A DNA stretch of 64,000 bases from Prochilodus magdalenae (GCA_024036415.1 JAMWET010006936.1:1074001-1138000), one strand, 5' to 3'; positions 1-14,748 are shown, counted from the stretch's first letter. Numbers and translations are program-made. The notes: a model not told the origin generated them from the sequence alone.

Positions 1-594
1 AATTTTACTCTAATTTACTTCTTCTATGGCTTCATTTGTCATTTTGAATGTATCTGCAATTTCCTAATTTTTATTCACAGCTTCCAGGTGTCCTCCCATG
101 GACTTGAAACCCAAAACTTTGACCAGCAAATTAGAATCATTTTATACATTAGTGTACAAACAACTAGCTTTATATTCTCAAACACATTGATTCCAGACTT
201 TGTGTTTATCTAAGCTTGCTTAACACAATTTAAATTGCAATACTGATCAGAAAAATCACAATTAGCTTGTTTAACACAATTTAAAAAAATAAAAGATTAT
301 TTTTTTAATAAAATAATGACCGAGTCTGATTAGAGCACTACAGTAGCTCCCTAACCACAGCCACAGTTATACCACAGAGAGATGGGAAACGTGATCCACT
401 GAAAACTAACCACCTGTAAAGGAAACAGTCATCAAGATGACCGAGATCCGACCATTGCCAAATGCACTTGTGAGGCATTTTGTAAGACCAGCCTCAAATC
501 ACAGCTAATAAATGTGGGCCTCTTTCAGTGTGCTGCGCAGCTACACATGCTGGGCACCATACACCGCGAAAGCAATCTCTCACCTGATCAAACG
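1..594. other. 3' flank of ssh1
   Basis: AT-rich DNA downstream of the last recognisable ssh1 codon. TTTATT at 70-75 is an AATAAA on the minus strand and could be a polyadenylation signal, but such hexamers are common in sequence of this composition. Nothing else is recognised. Confidence 0.4.
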
Positions 595-1783
595 TTACCC
601 TGGGAAAGTGTGAAATAATGGTGCAAATACAGCATGTGTAGGCGAGCTGGGAGATTTTGTACCAATTACAGGCTCTGAGGAATAAGACAAGTCTTGTGTG
701 GAAATGGCCAGATCCCCAAGTTTAGCCAGTGAGTTGGAGCGTTTGAGCCTGGAGGGCGTAGTCAGTCCAACCAACCGTAAGCGCGTTTCGATTTCCTGCG
801 CTCGCCGGCGGACCACACCTGCTTGTGCCCCATGCATGTTGTCACTGCTAGAGCTGCGTATCAGAGCCCAGTGTTGAAGGGAAGCTGCTGTGAAGTTTGC
901 GATGGGACGATTCAGAAGGGGAAGGGACGTACTGGGGACTGAGCCCAAGTCTACTTCCATGTCCTCTGTTGCAACCTCGTCCATGCCCAGGTCCATGTGT
1001 TCCTGCTGTTCTGGTTTCTGGCGTCCAAGCTTGGCTTCATCATGCAGGTCGGTGCCCTGGAGGGCCAGGAGGCTCTGCACATGGGCCTCTCATCACGTTT
1101 TCTGCCAGACTCAGCTGTTAAGAAGAGCGTGAGGCTATGAAGGGGATCTGGTTCTCCAGTCAGCACATGGTCTTGTTGAGAGGAAGGGAACCGGGAACTT
1201 TTGGCCCATCGTCTTTGCAAAACCAGGGGGAGGTGGGAGTAGGACAGTAAGATCCTACTTCTTTTCCATCTCCTGAAGTATTTTGTGTTGTGAGGCCATT
1301 CCGTCGATCCACTTTGAGTTTAAAGAGTGTGGGTCAGACGATGAAGGTCAGAGGGCTGCCTCTCAGCTTCCTCAGGGATAGCCATGGCGCTCACGGATGG
1401 CGGGACATATACAACGAAGGCCAAGCGCGGTCATGGGGAGGCCCAGGACGGAGAGTGTCCATGGTTGTAGCTGCTGCAGCGGCAATGCGGCCTGCGCAGC
1501 GAGAACTGCACGGCTGGTGCCGAGAACCAATGGGCAGCTGGACCCCCAGTGTGGCCCCACGGGTGTGGCAGCTACTAAGTGTTCAGGCCCGCAGGACGGG
1601 TTTCTGGATGGAAATACTATGGGTCATGGGGCCAGCTATGACGGAGGAAGTCTTTATGAGCGGACGAATGGGAGCGCGATGGCGCTCATAGGCGGCGCAC
1701 CCGGCGGCGCCGCCCGGCAGACGCAGGCAATCTCGGCATGACTGATAAGAGGGCTTCACTTTGTTTCCGCTGCTAGCACTGTC
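595..1783 (-). CDS. ssh1: Long 3' exon of ssh1 with disrupted reading frame
   Basis: A good acceptor (pyrimidine tract, TTCAG) ending at 1784 opens in phase 0 with DSASSGNKVKPSYQSCRDC, matching the NKVKPSYKSC box of human SSH1. The frame stops at TGA 1583-1585 after 66 codons. The conserved slingshot C-terminal block (QEIETRLRLVGLTTPSRLKR, then SNSLAKLGDL) is present further on, in another frame that opens only below about 1091 and ends at TAA 595-597. At least one net frameshift, and probably more, separates the two blocks; I find no convincing intron that would fix it. Either the tail is decaying, the sequence has indel errors, or the exon structure differs from mammals. Confidence 0.7.
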
Positions 1784-4700
1784 CTGAACAGATGAAACAC
1801 ACGGGGGGAGGGAGAATGGATGGATGGGTTAGGGGCTCGAACGCAAGGGTGGGTTTTTGCAAAGGCTGCTAGAAAAGCAGTTAAAAAGGGGCAGAAAGTT
1901 CTGAGGTCACACAACTTTCTTTCATATTCTTGCATTTCTTTCAAATTTCAAGTCTGCAAAGCATTCTAGCTCCACTTAAAGCACAATCAACAATTAGCCA
2001 TGGGTGGACTTCACAATAAGCTGCCGCGTCACAACAGAATCAACTCTTCCTTTTTGGGTCTGGATAATGTTCTGCTGGGCTTTAGCAAACTTCAGCATGT
2101 ACTCATACACAGGCTAGATTAATACAAGGCTAGTGAAATAAAAAGGGGATTCAATACCCTGACTTAAGAGAATTCATACAGGAAAATAAGCACTAGCTGC
2201 AGTTTTACAAGACTTCACACTCACGTCAAAACCAGAAGGGCAGCTGCGTTTGCTGGCCAGGCGGTTGCTATTGTTGGTGTTCTCGTTGTTGAAGCGGTTC
2301 GGATTGGTCAGGCTCACCTCCTCCCCCCGAGCCAGAGCCGCCATCTCCGCCTCCTCCTTCTGTGCCTCCTCCTCATCCTCCTCTTCCACAGTGCTGAACT
2401 CCAGCCTCAAACGCATGTCCTCTAGGGGTTCCAGTCGGCCACAGGTTTGCGCTGCAGTGCCCTCACTGGGCAGGGCCAGGTGGGCTGTAGGGAAGGCCTC
2501 GTCATCCAACAGAGCATCCCGTTCTACGTCCTCGATCTCAATGAAGACGCGCTCCATGCCCAGCAGTGGGGGGCCACGCACCGGCGTGGATGGTTCACTG
2601 TCCAGGGCCGTGTCCGAGAGCCGGCGGAAGTAGTAATTGTAGTTGAGGTGGTCTGTGGGCTCTTCTCCACAGCAGGGATAGGCGCTGGCGTCCTTGTGGC
2701 TCCATGTGCACAGCTCCTCCTCATGAAGCGTCTGGGAGCCGCTGGCACCGGCTGCCTGGAGGTCCTCCAGTGAGCCGTCGTCACAATCTGGCTGCCAGAG
2801 CTTGCTATTTCTCTGCTTGCTGTGGTAACAAAAAATGCGATGGACAATAAGCAGCAACATTTTTAAAGCGTTGCTGTCATATCAGCCTCATTTCTTAGGC
2901 TACATTCATGAATTATACTATCTACTTTATAGCATTCGCTTTAACCAACATCTCATCAGCCTTTCTTACCTTGTGTCTAAAGTGCCCTCATACTCGGCCA
3001 GCTGCCTCATGATTGTTGGGCTGGGCTGCGCTATGCTCCTCTTCTGTTTGACAAAATGATACGCCTTTTCCAATGACCAGCCATATTCTTTCATAGCGTA
3101 GGCGATGACGGTGGAAGCAGAACGACTCACTCCCATCTTACAGTGCACCAGACATTTAGAGTTGTTTTTTCTTTCACAAGATGAGATTAAATGAAATTAA
3201 TGCAATAAGGAATGTAAATAAATGAATACAACAGTACCACAGTATCAAAACAGTCTTTAAACAAGTCATTCATTACTCAGTATCAGAAAAAAGCAAGGAA
3301 AAAAACTATAATTGAACAAAATCCTACAACACTCAAGTAAATAGAATCTATTTCTCTATTACTCTATGCACCTGTATTTTGGTGCACTCTACTGCCACTT
3401 CAAATCGACAGTGCTTCCAACCTACTTCATGTCAGCTTTACTTCAGCAGTGGGTTCCCAACAAAAGCTGTTCCTGAAGTGTCAATGATATCATATTACCT
3501 TAGAAGAGATCCTAACAGTCACACAAACTACCAAAACTCGCCATGGAATATTGATAAAACTACATAAAACTGACATACCCATACAATAAACAAGCCATCA
3601 GAAAACGAGTACATCAACAAGTCGTCTGGACTGATTATGTTCAGTACTATAAAAGTGTAATCACTACTGGTTTCCTGTCATTACAGATGCCATGGTGCTA
3701 GACGTCATGATAGCTTAGGTCACATGCAATAGTCTACTCTATTTAGATAATCAGGACAATTACCAGTAATGGTAACATGACAGTGGGCGAAATAGGTCAC
3801 AACATCCATCATATGCCATCTTCCATGACATGTTTACGGCAGGGTCATGTAGGTGTTATGTAACAGAGTCTTTCCAAAAGTCATTAGATATAATCAACTT
3901 GCAATTAGGAAGTGAAGGGTCAAAGTACAATAAGTGAAAAAAGGATCTTCAAGTTTAAAATATACTAAACTCTTTAAATAAAACAGAATTCCTAATAACC
4001 ACACAAGTCCTGGTGGAATTCAAGCTCCACTCGTTTCTACTGGAGGTATGGTCTCTCTGTAAGATGACAACTTAACACTATGGGTCTAAAAGGATGCACA
4101 GCTGTCTAGAATTCATTACTGGGAGAAGGAAGAAGAAAATGTGGACTAGAACACTGAAACTGAACATGAGAATTTTAGGTTTTATGGACTGATGGGCCTA
4201 AATCTGAAAAGTCATCAGGAGGCACTTTATGTGCCACCAAAGCAACCAAAGAATCCATGTCTACAACCAACAGTGAAAATGGTGGAGGATCAGGGCATGT
4301 TTAGGGAAGTAAATATCTAGTTGGTGATTTTCAAAAGTACAAATATACACCATCCAAAACCCTCTTGATTGGGAAGAAATTTATTCTACAGCATCATAAC
4401 CACCCAACTACTCTGCTGAGGATATCAATCAAATAAGCTGGTGTTTTCAGATGAATGGACTGGCTATCCCAGACTGGCTCAACCTTAACATTACAGAATG
4501 TGGAATGGGATTATCTAGATGGCGTGAAGCACTAAATGCAACCAGCTTCAAAGACCAAACTTTAGAGGTGTTTACAAAAAGAGTAGAAATATTTTTTTGC
4601 AGAATTCCTTGACAAACTTAAAGCAAGTCCTCTGAAAAGATTGCAAGATGTAATACGGGGTGGTTGCACTAATTAATAAGACACTAATGTTCTATCACAT

Positions 4701-7700
4701 TCAACAACGTCCTGGTGATGAGTTAAACATGAATCATGTAAACACATAAAAGGGACACTCACTTGGCTCTTACTATAAAGTTGTAGGTTTCATTCCAGTG
4801 AGCCAGCAGATCTGTTGCCTCATCATCACAGACGCGAACATTGTAATAACAAAATGTTCCTGGGAAAAAGTTGTCAATCTCTCTTGAGACGTTAAGGATA
4901 TAGCCAACCCTGCATCAAAGCACAGAGGTATCAGGTTGTTTATCTTAGATATGTATGAAATGGCTGCACACACTTTGCACTTCTTGTTACACACCAACTG
5001 ACCCGCATTCTCTGAGCTCCTCGAGGTTGATAGCATTCCATTCTGAGCCCTAAAATGAAAGATGTCACAGTTTTATTACGCTGGGAATGTTGCATCTGGA
5101 ATAGCCAAGGTACCAGCACTTTAAATATAGGCACATTCATAGGCATCACACCACTGCTAATTAAACCATTCAGAAACAGCCATAATTAATGCCATTAAAA
5201 ATCAAACAAGCCAACTGACCAATCAACTACCAGTAGCACTTTTTATGTCAAATGGGATAAAATCTTTTTACCATTATACAATAAGTTTTGCTTGACCTCT
5301 ATAGAGTTCCAGGCAAGCTTTAATGTCTCTTTAACTTTTTCTAGAAAGTTTTCAGTTTTGGAGATAATAGTTTTTGAAAGCTCTGAAGACATCCATAGAA
5401 AAGCATATGACTAGGATGCTCTAGGTCATCTGCACATGAGCCTATGGTCACTCCACCTAATGCCAAGCACTGGCCAGAGATGCTTGACAGAAAAAATAAC
5501 CGGTTGACAAAGTTCCTTCTAACACTAGAGAGACCATATAATTACAGAAGCGGGAAAAAAATAGAAACTCGAACCAGGTAAAGGTGGTCAAAGACTGGTG
5601 TGGCCTTGTCCATTTGGGCCTGGATGAGCACCATTTCATTGTCAATGAACTCCTTGTACTCTCGCAGGTTGAAGCTCATGTGCTGCTCCAACTCGATTCT
5701 AATCTGAGGACAGAGCATGATAATGAAACATGTTCATTTTATATTTTTGAATATGGCTAAAGGAATAGGAACTCCGAATGACCACTTCAGGTGCACAAAT
5801 GAGAAATGTCAGCTGATGCGAGTCTAAGAACTATGCACTTCTATGTTTACAAAGCTATTTTGAGAAGGTCTTTATTTTCCATATAGTAAATGCAGCACAC
5901 GTGTCCGATATGCCTTGAAATACAGCAAAACAAAAAATTTTAAACTGGACAGTACATAAAAAACAAACCGACTTATAAAAATGTCTTACCTCCTTGGATG
6001 TAATATTCTCCAGGTCCTGGGACATCATTATGTTGCGAAGTTTAGTTCTTATTAGGCATTCTGTTCTTTCTCGCTCGGTTGGCCTGCACACAGCATGAAA
6101 TAATCCACCGCTTATTAATTTGCACACATTTATCTGTATCTCCATGTTTGTCTATTTTTACTGTAACGAATTATTATTACACAGTAGCTGCCGTTTAAAC
6201 TGTGTGAAAATATCAAAATATTCCCATTAAGATCCATTAGCTGATAAGGTCAGGTGTACTACATTTTTCACACTTTAAATATAGTGCTTCAAATTGCTAA
6301 CTGATGGCTGAATGCAGGGGAAGGCTATAAAAATATTAAAGTGCTTCCAGCTTGCAGCTTTCTCTCTCCAAAATGTCATTATGAAATGGCAGATAAGGGG
6401 AAACTCTGGAAGTCAGGGCAAGATCTTCAAGACCAAGAAACAACTTAAACAGATATCTGGCCAAAAAGGAAAAGAAAAAATCCTCATATGATAGCAAAGA
6501 ATCTACAGAAAACTTGGTAGAGGAACAGAAGCGTACTGAACATGGAGAAGCCGTCAGAAGAAACTCCTGCAACCTCATCACATATAGAGACATGTGACGT
6601 ATGCAAAGGAACATACAGATTTTGAAATGAGCTATGAACCGATGCAGTAAAAGCAGGAGTGGAGCTATGGGACCAAATAAGTGTCCCGCTTAAGTGTAAC
6701 ACCCATCAGGCCACCTCTGTTCAACAAAAGACAGTCAGCCTGATCATTATCTCTCAAAACAAAAAGCTCTGCTTTCTAAACGCTTGATATGCTGCTGTTA
6801 CAAAAACGGTAAACACAAAACTGTCCCTGGAGGCCAGCAGTTTGGTTGCATCTGTAATTTTACAAATTAGCTTTAAAGCAGCCAGAGCTCACTTAAGCCT
6901 GTCGCATCTTATAGCAGCATCAGCACGGCTTTTAAAACATTAAAAATAATTAATAAATAAAATAATTAATAAATAAAAACATTAAATAAAAAGCTGTTCA
7001 ACAAACTAAAGCTATGTAACACAGCCTCAGTTATTCTGGCCTACATTTCACAGACTGTGAGGCTATGAGGTACATTACCACTAAAAACCAAGCCAATACC
7101 ACTGAAAATAAGCCATGACCAAATGATCAGGTTTTTAAGTTTTTAATTTACATTTTAAGTTACAGCTATACTGAACATTCACCTGCCCAGCTAGCTACCC
7201 AAATTCCTACCTGGGCTAGTCACAAATACACCCACCACTGCAGCTGCATGGGCTTCCTCTGCAACCAGTTTCTCATAAAATTTTTCTGTTCTACGGGAAG
7301 ACAATGATTCAAAGCTTTTCAGAATTCACCATGAACTACAAAAGAAACTCAGAGAGCCCAGGAACCAAATCACAGCTCACAGAACCAAAAGTGATCTGTA
7401 TGGAAAAGTGGGAGAAAATTGATAAAACAGTAACAGTAGTCTTGGCTACTGTAATATCTGTCAAAAGGGGTGTTACTGAGCACTGTCTAAGTAGGGTTTT
7501 TTAACTTTTGCACAAGCTATAATGAACATTTTACTTTTTAGTTTTTTTTTGTTAAAAATAAAATTACTTGGAATTAACTTTCTCTGATCTGACATGCAAA
7601 AAGTAAAACAAAAATGTAAATAGTTTGCAGCTGAGGCTGTGTTCACAAATTGTCAGTTTAACATTCAGCAAAATAAAGTTTGTAATCTAAACTTTACATA

Positions 7701-9920
7701 GTGCAGAGAAATGTCTCATAATTACTACAGTGATCTGCTTTTTCTATTTCCATTAATGCAAACAATAACATAAATTTACTTACTGATCAGAGAACAAGGC
7801 AGGGGAGTCTGGCCTTGGGGTCTCCAGATCAGGCATGGCATTCCACTCGTTGATGCAGCTTTGATCAGAGGAGATGCAGCCTTCGTAAAAGCCCATCCAG
7901 GTAAGAGCCACGCCCCCAGGGAAGTAGTTATATCGGCAAGACACTTCACATGCTTTGTGCAGTACTTGTATAGCTGAGCTGGAGGGCAGTGGAAATAAAT
8001 ATAGGGCAATAAAGAACAATAATAATGTGGATATTTCTAGTGAAATTGGTTCACTTAACAAAAAGACTGTTGATAATACAGAATTAACATACCACAAAGC
8101 CTGCACAGACACAGGCTTGAAGACATGAGATCTTTCAGACGTGCTGATACTAAAACCTCTGGGGATAAGGAAAGAGAGGGTGTTGATTACACAGCACAGA
8201 CTATTATCCATATCAGAGACTATTCAAAAAGGCACTGGTCAGGCATCACGATCACACTGGCTCCCTGGAACAATCCATGGAACAATTTCGACTACAAGCC
8301 AGTGGAACATTCCCGTGGCAAAGCATGACAAGAAACACTGGCTCCAGCGCTGTGGTCACACGCACCAGGTTCACTATGGTTCTGTCACCAGTAGAGGTCA
8401 TCGTTCCGAGACTAGATAGTTTTCAGCACTCTGCCGTGTTTACATTTCCATCTGAACTAACACAATGAAAGCAGAGCTCCTAAGCAAAGCAAATCGTGAG
8501 GTATGGAGGTGCTTTTCTCCTTTTAATCCATATACAGTATGTGACACGACAAGTGTGAGGCAGAGAGTCTAACAAATGATTACTGACTCATTTTACACAG
8601 CCCTGACTAAACCACTAAATTACTTTATGTAAGTGCTTTCCATTACACAGCAGACCGTCTTACCAATAGCTATTGACAAGTGTAAACAAACCTAATACTG
8701 GACATCTCTCCCAGAGACTTTCTCTTACCAGAAAAATCAGCCCTGGGTTCTAGACCTGTCCTACGGGGATGCATTAGTCTCCATCAGAGAAGCTCATTAT
8801 TCAGTCAGCTTTGTCAGAGAGAGCAGCACATTTCTGGAACACTGCCTTTATACATTAATAACAGTAACATTAGTAGTATTTTCAGGTGTGGTTTAAGGGA
8901 ATGCTTTACGGTCAACCAGGCATGTGCACATGCATTTTTAATGTGAACTTTAGGTTTTCGGTTGTTGGCTCTCCTCCCCTGACCAAGGTTTATTCAGTAC
9001 AATTTCCAAAGCTAAAATGATTCATCCTATTCTAGTCCATTTCCCCACAAATGTAAACTGTCCCTTAATGTGGACTAATAGCATCAGCCCTCTGGGACTA
9101 CAGTTGAAAATTAGCCATCTGGCTAACATTAGCACATTTACTTGATTAATATGGGCTGTCCCAATGTTGGCTGACAGGACCCCATGCAAAGTACTATTAA
9201 AATGAGTAGCAAACCTTCAGGCATAATGTAAATACGCACGACAACATGCATTTTAATTGAGTTTCAAAAGACAGAGAACATATGTGATGAAAAGTCATTG
9301 GCTAAAGTAGAGAAGACACCAAAGACTCATGATTCAGCAAGGGAAGACTTTGCTGGCTAGTTAGATATGTGACGTGTCAGAGCTATTGAGCAATTATCAC
9401 ATTTAGTGTTGCTGTTGGAACATTACAGTACAGCTAATTTCAATCAAGATGTAATATTAGTTATCTGTTCAAATAAACTGCCAGTTTCAAACAAGCTGTA
9501 TGTGAGCAGTGTGCAGGACACTACCAGGTGAAATTCAGTTTCATGCAGGTTTCATTGAACTAATGTTACACAACAGTGAAAGGTCAGCCTAGGTCACATA
9601 TAATTTAAAACCTGCCACATCTGCACCACCGCCACACTGCTCGCACTGTAGTGATATTACTGTTTTAAGACAACACATCTATAACAGTATAACATTACTG
9701 TGTTAATAGAAGTAGCCTTTTACACTGGCCATATCTGGAAAGCACCCTTAACACAGGTCAAACAAAGTGCAAGTGTCTGACAGGATAAGTTTTGAGTAAG
9801 GTCTAATGCAAAAATGAAGGCTACAATACAAGATCCTGCTTTTAATGCTGAAGCATTACAGTCATAAGGTATAATTCCAATACAGGATACTACTAATACT
9901 CCTACTACTACTACTACTAC

Positions 9921-9955
<35 letters not shown>

Positions 9956-12649
9956 TTATTACATTACAACTGATTATTGATTATTATTATATAATACCAC
10001 CAATGATCATCATGCCAACCACCAATATCATCATGCAAAGTAATTATACACACCCGTCCCCATCAAGGTGGATCTTGGTATCGCTCCACAGCGGCAGAAC
10101 CATTCCAATGGAGCAACTTTTACTAGAACAAAAACAATAGATCTGAGTCTGGCTAAAAGAGCAGCATATGCTCAAACATAACGTTTCTCTAACACCCAGA
10201 TGGGTTTACCTTTCGTTATTTGTGAAATCCATACCAAGCAGTATACTCTCCTCTGTGTCTTGATGGCCATTTGTGTAAACAACCACCATATAGCGCACAT
10301 GGTCTGACCAACCAGTTTCCAGTCTTACTGCCTGGTGGAGGAGAAAGAACACAGGTCAGGCCTTACTACAAGTGGGTGGAGTTTATCTGATTCAATATTC
10401 AATATATAATTTATTTAGATAACCATTATTAAACATTTTCAAACCTCTCCTCGGGTAAAGTAGTTAATACCTCCAGTATCTCATAATTAGTGCTTCATTA
10501 TGTTAACTCGTGTGCTGGTGATGGAATTTAGCAAATCCTTTTGATGGCTGGGGGCAACAAGGAGACATCTGGAACCAAATTCTGCTATAGATAAGATATC
10601 TTACTTTCTGGATTAAAGATTAAAGAAGAATTTTTTTTGTATTTATTCTGCTGATCTATGATGTTTTAGGATTAATAATAAAACCCCACTTATTGCCAAC
10701 ATAACCAGTTTTAAATAAGTGTGCATTTCATTGTACATTTCTGAAAAATGTTTTACATACGTTACATATAACATAAACCATACTGTTTTTTTTTTGCCAT
10801 TTGTTGTGTGAGCTCATCCAACGACCTTCAGCAATGACAAGTTATTCTGATTGTTTGGGTTTTTTTTTTTGTTTTCATTTAGCGCATTATGAAACAGAAC
10901 ACAAATTCAAACAAGAACAGACTATGATGGAAAAACTACCAGTTCTGAACATGCAGTTAAAGCCAAACATAACTGGAAAAAACAACAGAATGGAAAGTTT
11001 TGTAGGAAAAAAGCAACTACTGAGTGTATGAGTTATTTGTCACCTCATGTAGATTATGGCAGATGGTAATAGTGACAACAAAAGAAACACCCACAAATAA
11101 TATTCAAAGAAATAAAAGACACTTTGCAGAGTGCAGGTGTAAAAGCATGGAGGACGCCTAGGAGCTGCTTCTGGAAGGTCTTCATTGATGAAGTATCTGG
11201 TAATGAATGTCGGCAGAATTAATTGTACATCCCTGTTCCAACAAAAGTTGGGATGGTGTGCAAATTGTAAATAAACCCAGAATGCAGTGATGTGCAAATC
11301 ATTTAGACCCATTATCTCTTTTTGAAAAAAGTCCGGGCTTGCCTGCAGGCCATTTGAAAACATTTAGCGCATTATGAAACAGAACACAAACAGGAGACTC
11401 CGTATTTCTGCTCAGCTGGAATTCTATATTAAGCAAAAATAGCAAAACATCACCCTTTAAACCTACAGCAGTCGGCCCCCTCAGCTCCCAAAGACTGCCA
11501 GAATAGGGTTTAAAGAAGAGGTGATACAACATGGTACTGTTCTAAACATGCAGCTGCCATCAAATCCAAAATGGCCATGTATGTTTATTTGTCACATTTT
11601 TATATTTTGCAAACCATTCAAAATGGTTTGCAGTTTGTTGGAAATAAAGTTATAAAGTTTAAACATCTTGTGTTTTAATGTCCAGGTTAATACCTCCTAA
11701 CTGTGTATCAGCTCATAATGCAGCAAGTCAATGACTAAAATCAAACTGCACATTTAACTATGGAGCTAAAATGTAAAAAATCTATAGGCTGACCAAAGAC
11801 ACACATGGAGCATGCATTTCCCCTACTGAAGAGGGCGAACATCTCCCTAACAAGCACCATCTAAAAAATGTCGGTATAAAAATTTGACAAATCATTAGAG
11901 TGTGTTGACGTAAATGGGTCACATACTTGAGCCAGTTGTTGAATATAAATACTAAGTTCATATAACAAAAAAGTGTCTGTCCGATTAGTCATGCAGAGTA
12001 AACACAATAAATTCAATGTTCACTGTATGGTTTATGTTATATGGAACAAATAAAACAAAAACTAAACTTTTACCCTTTCACTGCATAATTCCCAATATAT
12101 CGTATAATAAACACTGTGCTCTAAGTACACAGTATATTGTGATATAGCACTTTTTTAAACAGACAATTATACATGCATGTTGCATGAGATACACATTTTG
12201 TAGTAGATTGAAGTTTGTGATGGCATCAGATTTAGAAAATAGTACAGTGCTCACTAGTCTAATTTTATCCTCGGAACGAAGGGCGTTTATCATCGCTTGC
12301 AGGTGCTGGGGTAGATCACCTACAGCAAAAAGCACACAAAGCAAATACTGTCATTTTATAATGTCATACACACATTCATTTGACACAGTGAGCGAAACGT
12401 ACATGGTGTTGAACATGGAGTTATAAGTGCAAGTCTGGGTCATCAGCTACATTCGTTTTTAGGGACATTTCTAGAATGCGGATTTTAGAACAGATGCTGC
12501 AGCAGGAAAGAGCTAAGACAGTGAAAGCTGAGCTTTACCTGCTATTTGATGATGGGTTGGTGTTTTGGGGCTCGGGGTGCTGCTACCCTGCTGTAAAAAA
12601 AGGGCCGCTCCTTTAACCATAACAAAACTTTCGCTGACACTGAAACCAC

Positions 12650-12700
<51 letters not shown>

Positions 12701-14662
12701 ATTTACCGTTTTTAATCAGTTAAAGGAAATAATGATGGGAAAAAATGTGTGTGGTCAGTGTTTACCTCAGACTTGCCCTCTGCCCATCATCACTCGCCAA
12801 ATCCTGAAAATTAAAGAACCAATTAAATGTATTTTTAATTATGATAAAGTAATGTAATAATTAAACATTAAGAACATTGCAGCTATACCTGGCTCCACTT
12901 ATCTGGTAGGACTTTCCACAAGATTCTGGAGTGTGTCAAGAGAACTGGCCTGAAAGGCCCCATACCATTATCCCTCCTCCACCAAAACTTACTGTTAGCA
13001 CTACGCAGAAATCTGAGTATCTGCAAAGGTGGCATCGTACGCTATGCGTAAAGTCACAGAACCCTTTAGTACAACCAATTCTAAAGCCAGAATTAATTTA
13101 TGGGGATCACATGGCTACGTGTGTGTTCTTATACACCTGTTAACAATAGGTGTCGCTAAAACATCTTTACTCAATAATTATGGGGGTAATTATGGGATGC
13201 TTTTTGATGCTGCATGAATTCCAGTACATCAGGACAGTTTTTGGACAGTAACAATAAAATAGCCAAAAAAATAGCCATAAAGAAATTTCTCAATTATGTT
13301 TACATAGCCACTCCAGGCTTTAAAGTAATTGGTCAGTTTTATCACCATGGGTGACACATTAATGATCATGTATTTTGACAAATTCAGAAGACAAAACGTC
13401 TGGACTTGATTCCAGGTGCTGTTGGTAAATTCTCAATATGTATGTGGTCCAAGGGGTAAAGGAGGCCATAATAGAGAAAAGAAAATAACTCATCAGAAAG
13501 ACAGCATAAACTTTAGGAGTGGCTAAATGAACTATTTGGTACCTTCTTAAAGGAAAGTACTGGCAAACATAGTAGTGGCAAAATTCTTGGAAGACCGTGG
13601 AAGATTATGAAAGTGGAAGATTGCAGAATTCTTTCTGCAGTGAAGAAACATTTATTCACAATATCCAGTCAAGCCAAAAACATTCTAGAGTAGGTTGGCG
13701 TTTTATTGTCAAGTCTACAATCAAGAGCCTGCTGAATGTAAACACATGGAACCCACTCGTAACACTGAAGAACAGAAAGGCCAGATTTGACGTTACCAGA
13801 ATTTACTTTAAAAAGCCCAGTTCTGTAACAAGATTCCATGGACTAGGGAAGAAGAGTATTGAGAAAGAAACGACGGGCTCATGATGGTGACACATGGTGG
13901 TGGCAGTATTATGGTGCGGGCATGTATAGCTGCCAATGGAAGAGTCACTACTGTTTCCTGATTCTGATGAATTATGAAATCTATCAAACTACACTTTCTG
14001 CAGAGATTCAGTCAGATGCTGCGAAACTGAGAAGACAGCGCTTCCTGGTATAGATGGATAATGAACCAAAACATACCATAAAAACAACCAAAGACTTTTT
14101 TACCAAAGAACAACCATAGGCTGGTCTTAAAATTGCTAACTCAGTTGGGATGAAGTTTGGTGCTGAACTCAGTGCTACTTCTAGACTGGTAGGTAAACAG
14201 CTATTAATGCTAACTCTAAGGAAGAAGGGCTTATGATAGAGGATGGCATTGTACACATTGCTCCTTTAATAACAGATTAAGGCTTTAAATGCAAATTTGT
14301 TAAACCATGTTTACAATTAACACGAAACATACCACACAAAACCTAGAAGAGCAAATCCATGTTTGGCTGGGAGCTGCTTCAATCATCCTTGATTCTTTAA
14401 CTCATCTGAAAAGTTAAACCAGGTTTAGAAGTTTGCTGGAATTGTATTAATAGATCAACTCTGATCTGATCCAGGTGTATGCCCCATCTTTGTCGATGCA
14501 ACCCAGCCTAACCCTTTAAAATCAGCTCAGGAAGTCAATTGGCTGAATTTAAGAAGCCTAAAAAAACAAATCAAATAGCAAGACAATGGCAGTGCTTGGT
14601 CACCAGGCAGAGTAGGCCTATCCACAGCATGACATCACTGCAGCAGCAACACACATACACAC

Positions 14663-14748
<86 letters not shown>

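Noticed and set aside
890..1741. Several plus-strand frames of 74-133 codons
   Set aside because: They lie opposite the ssh1 3' exon in GC-rich DNA, which keeps antisense frames open; no homology.
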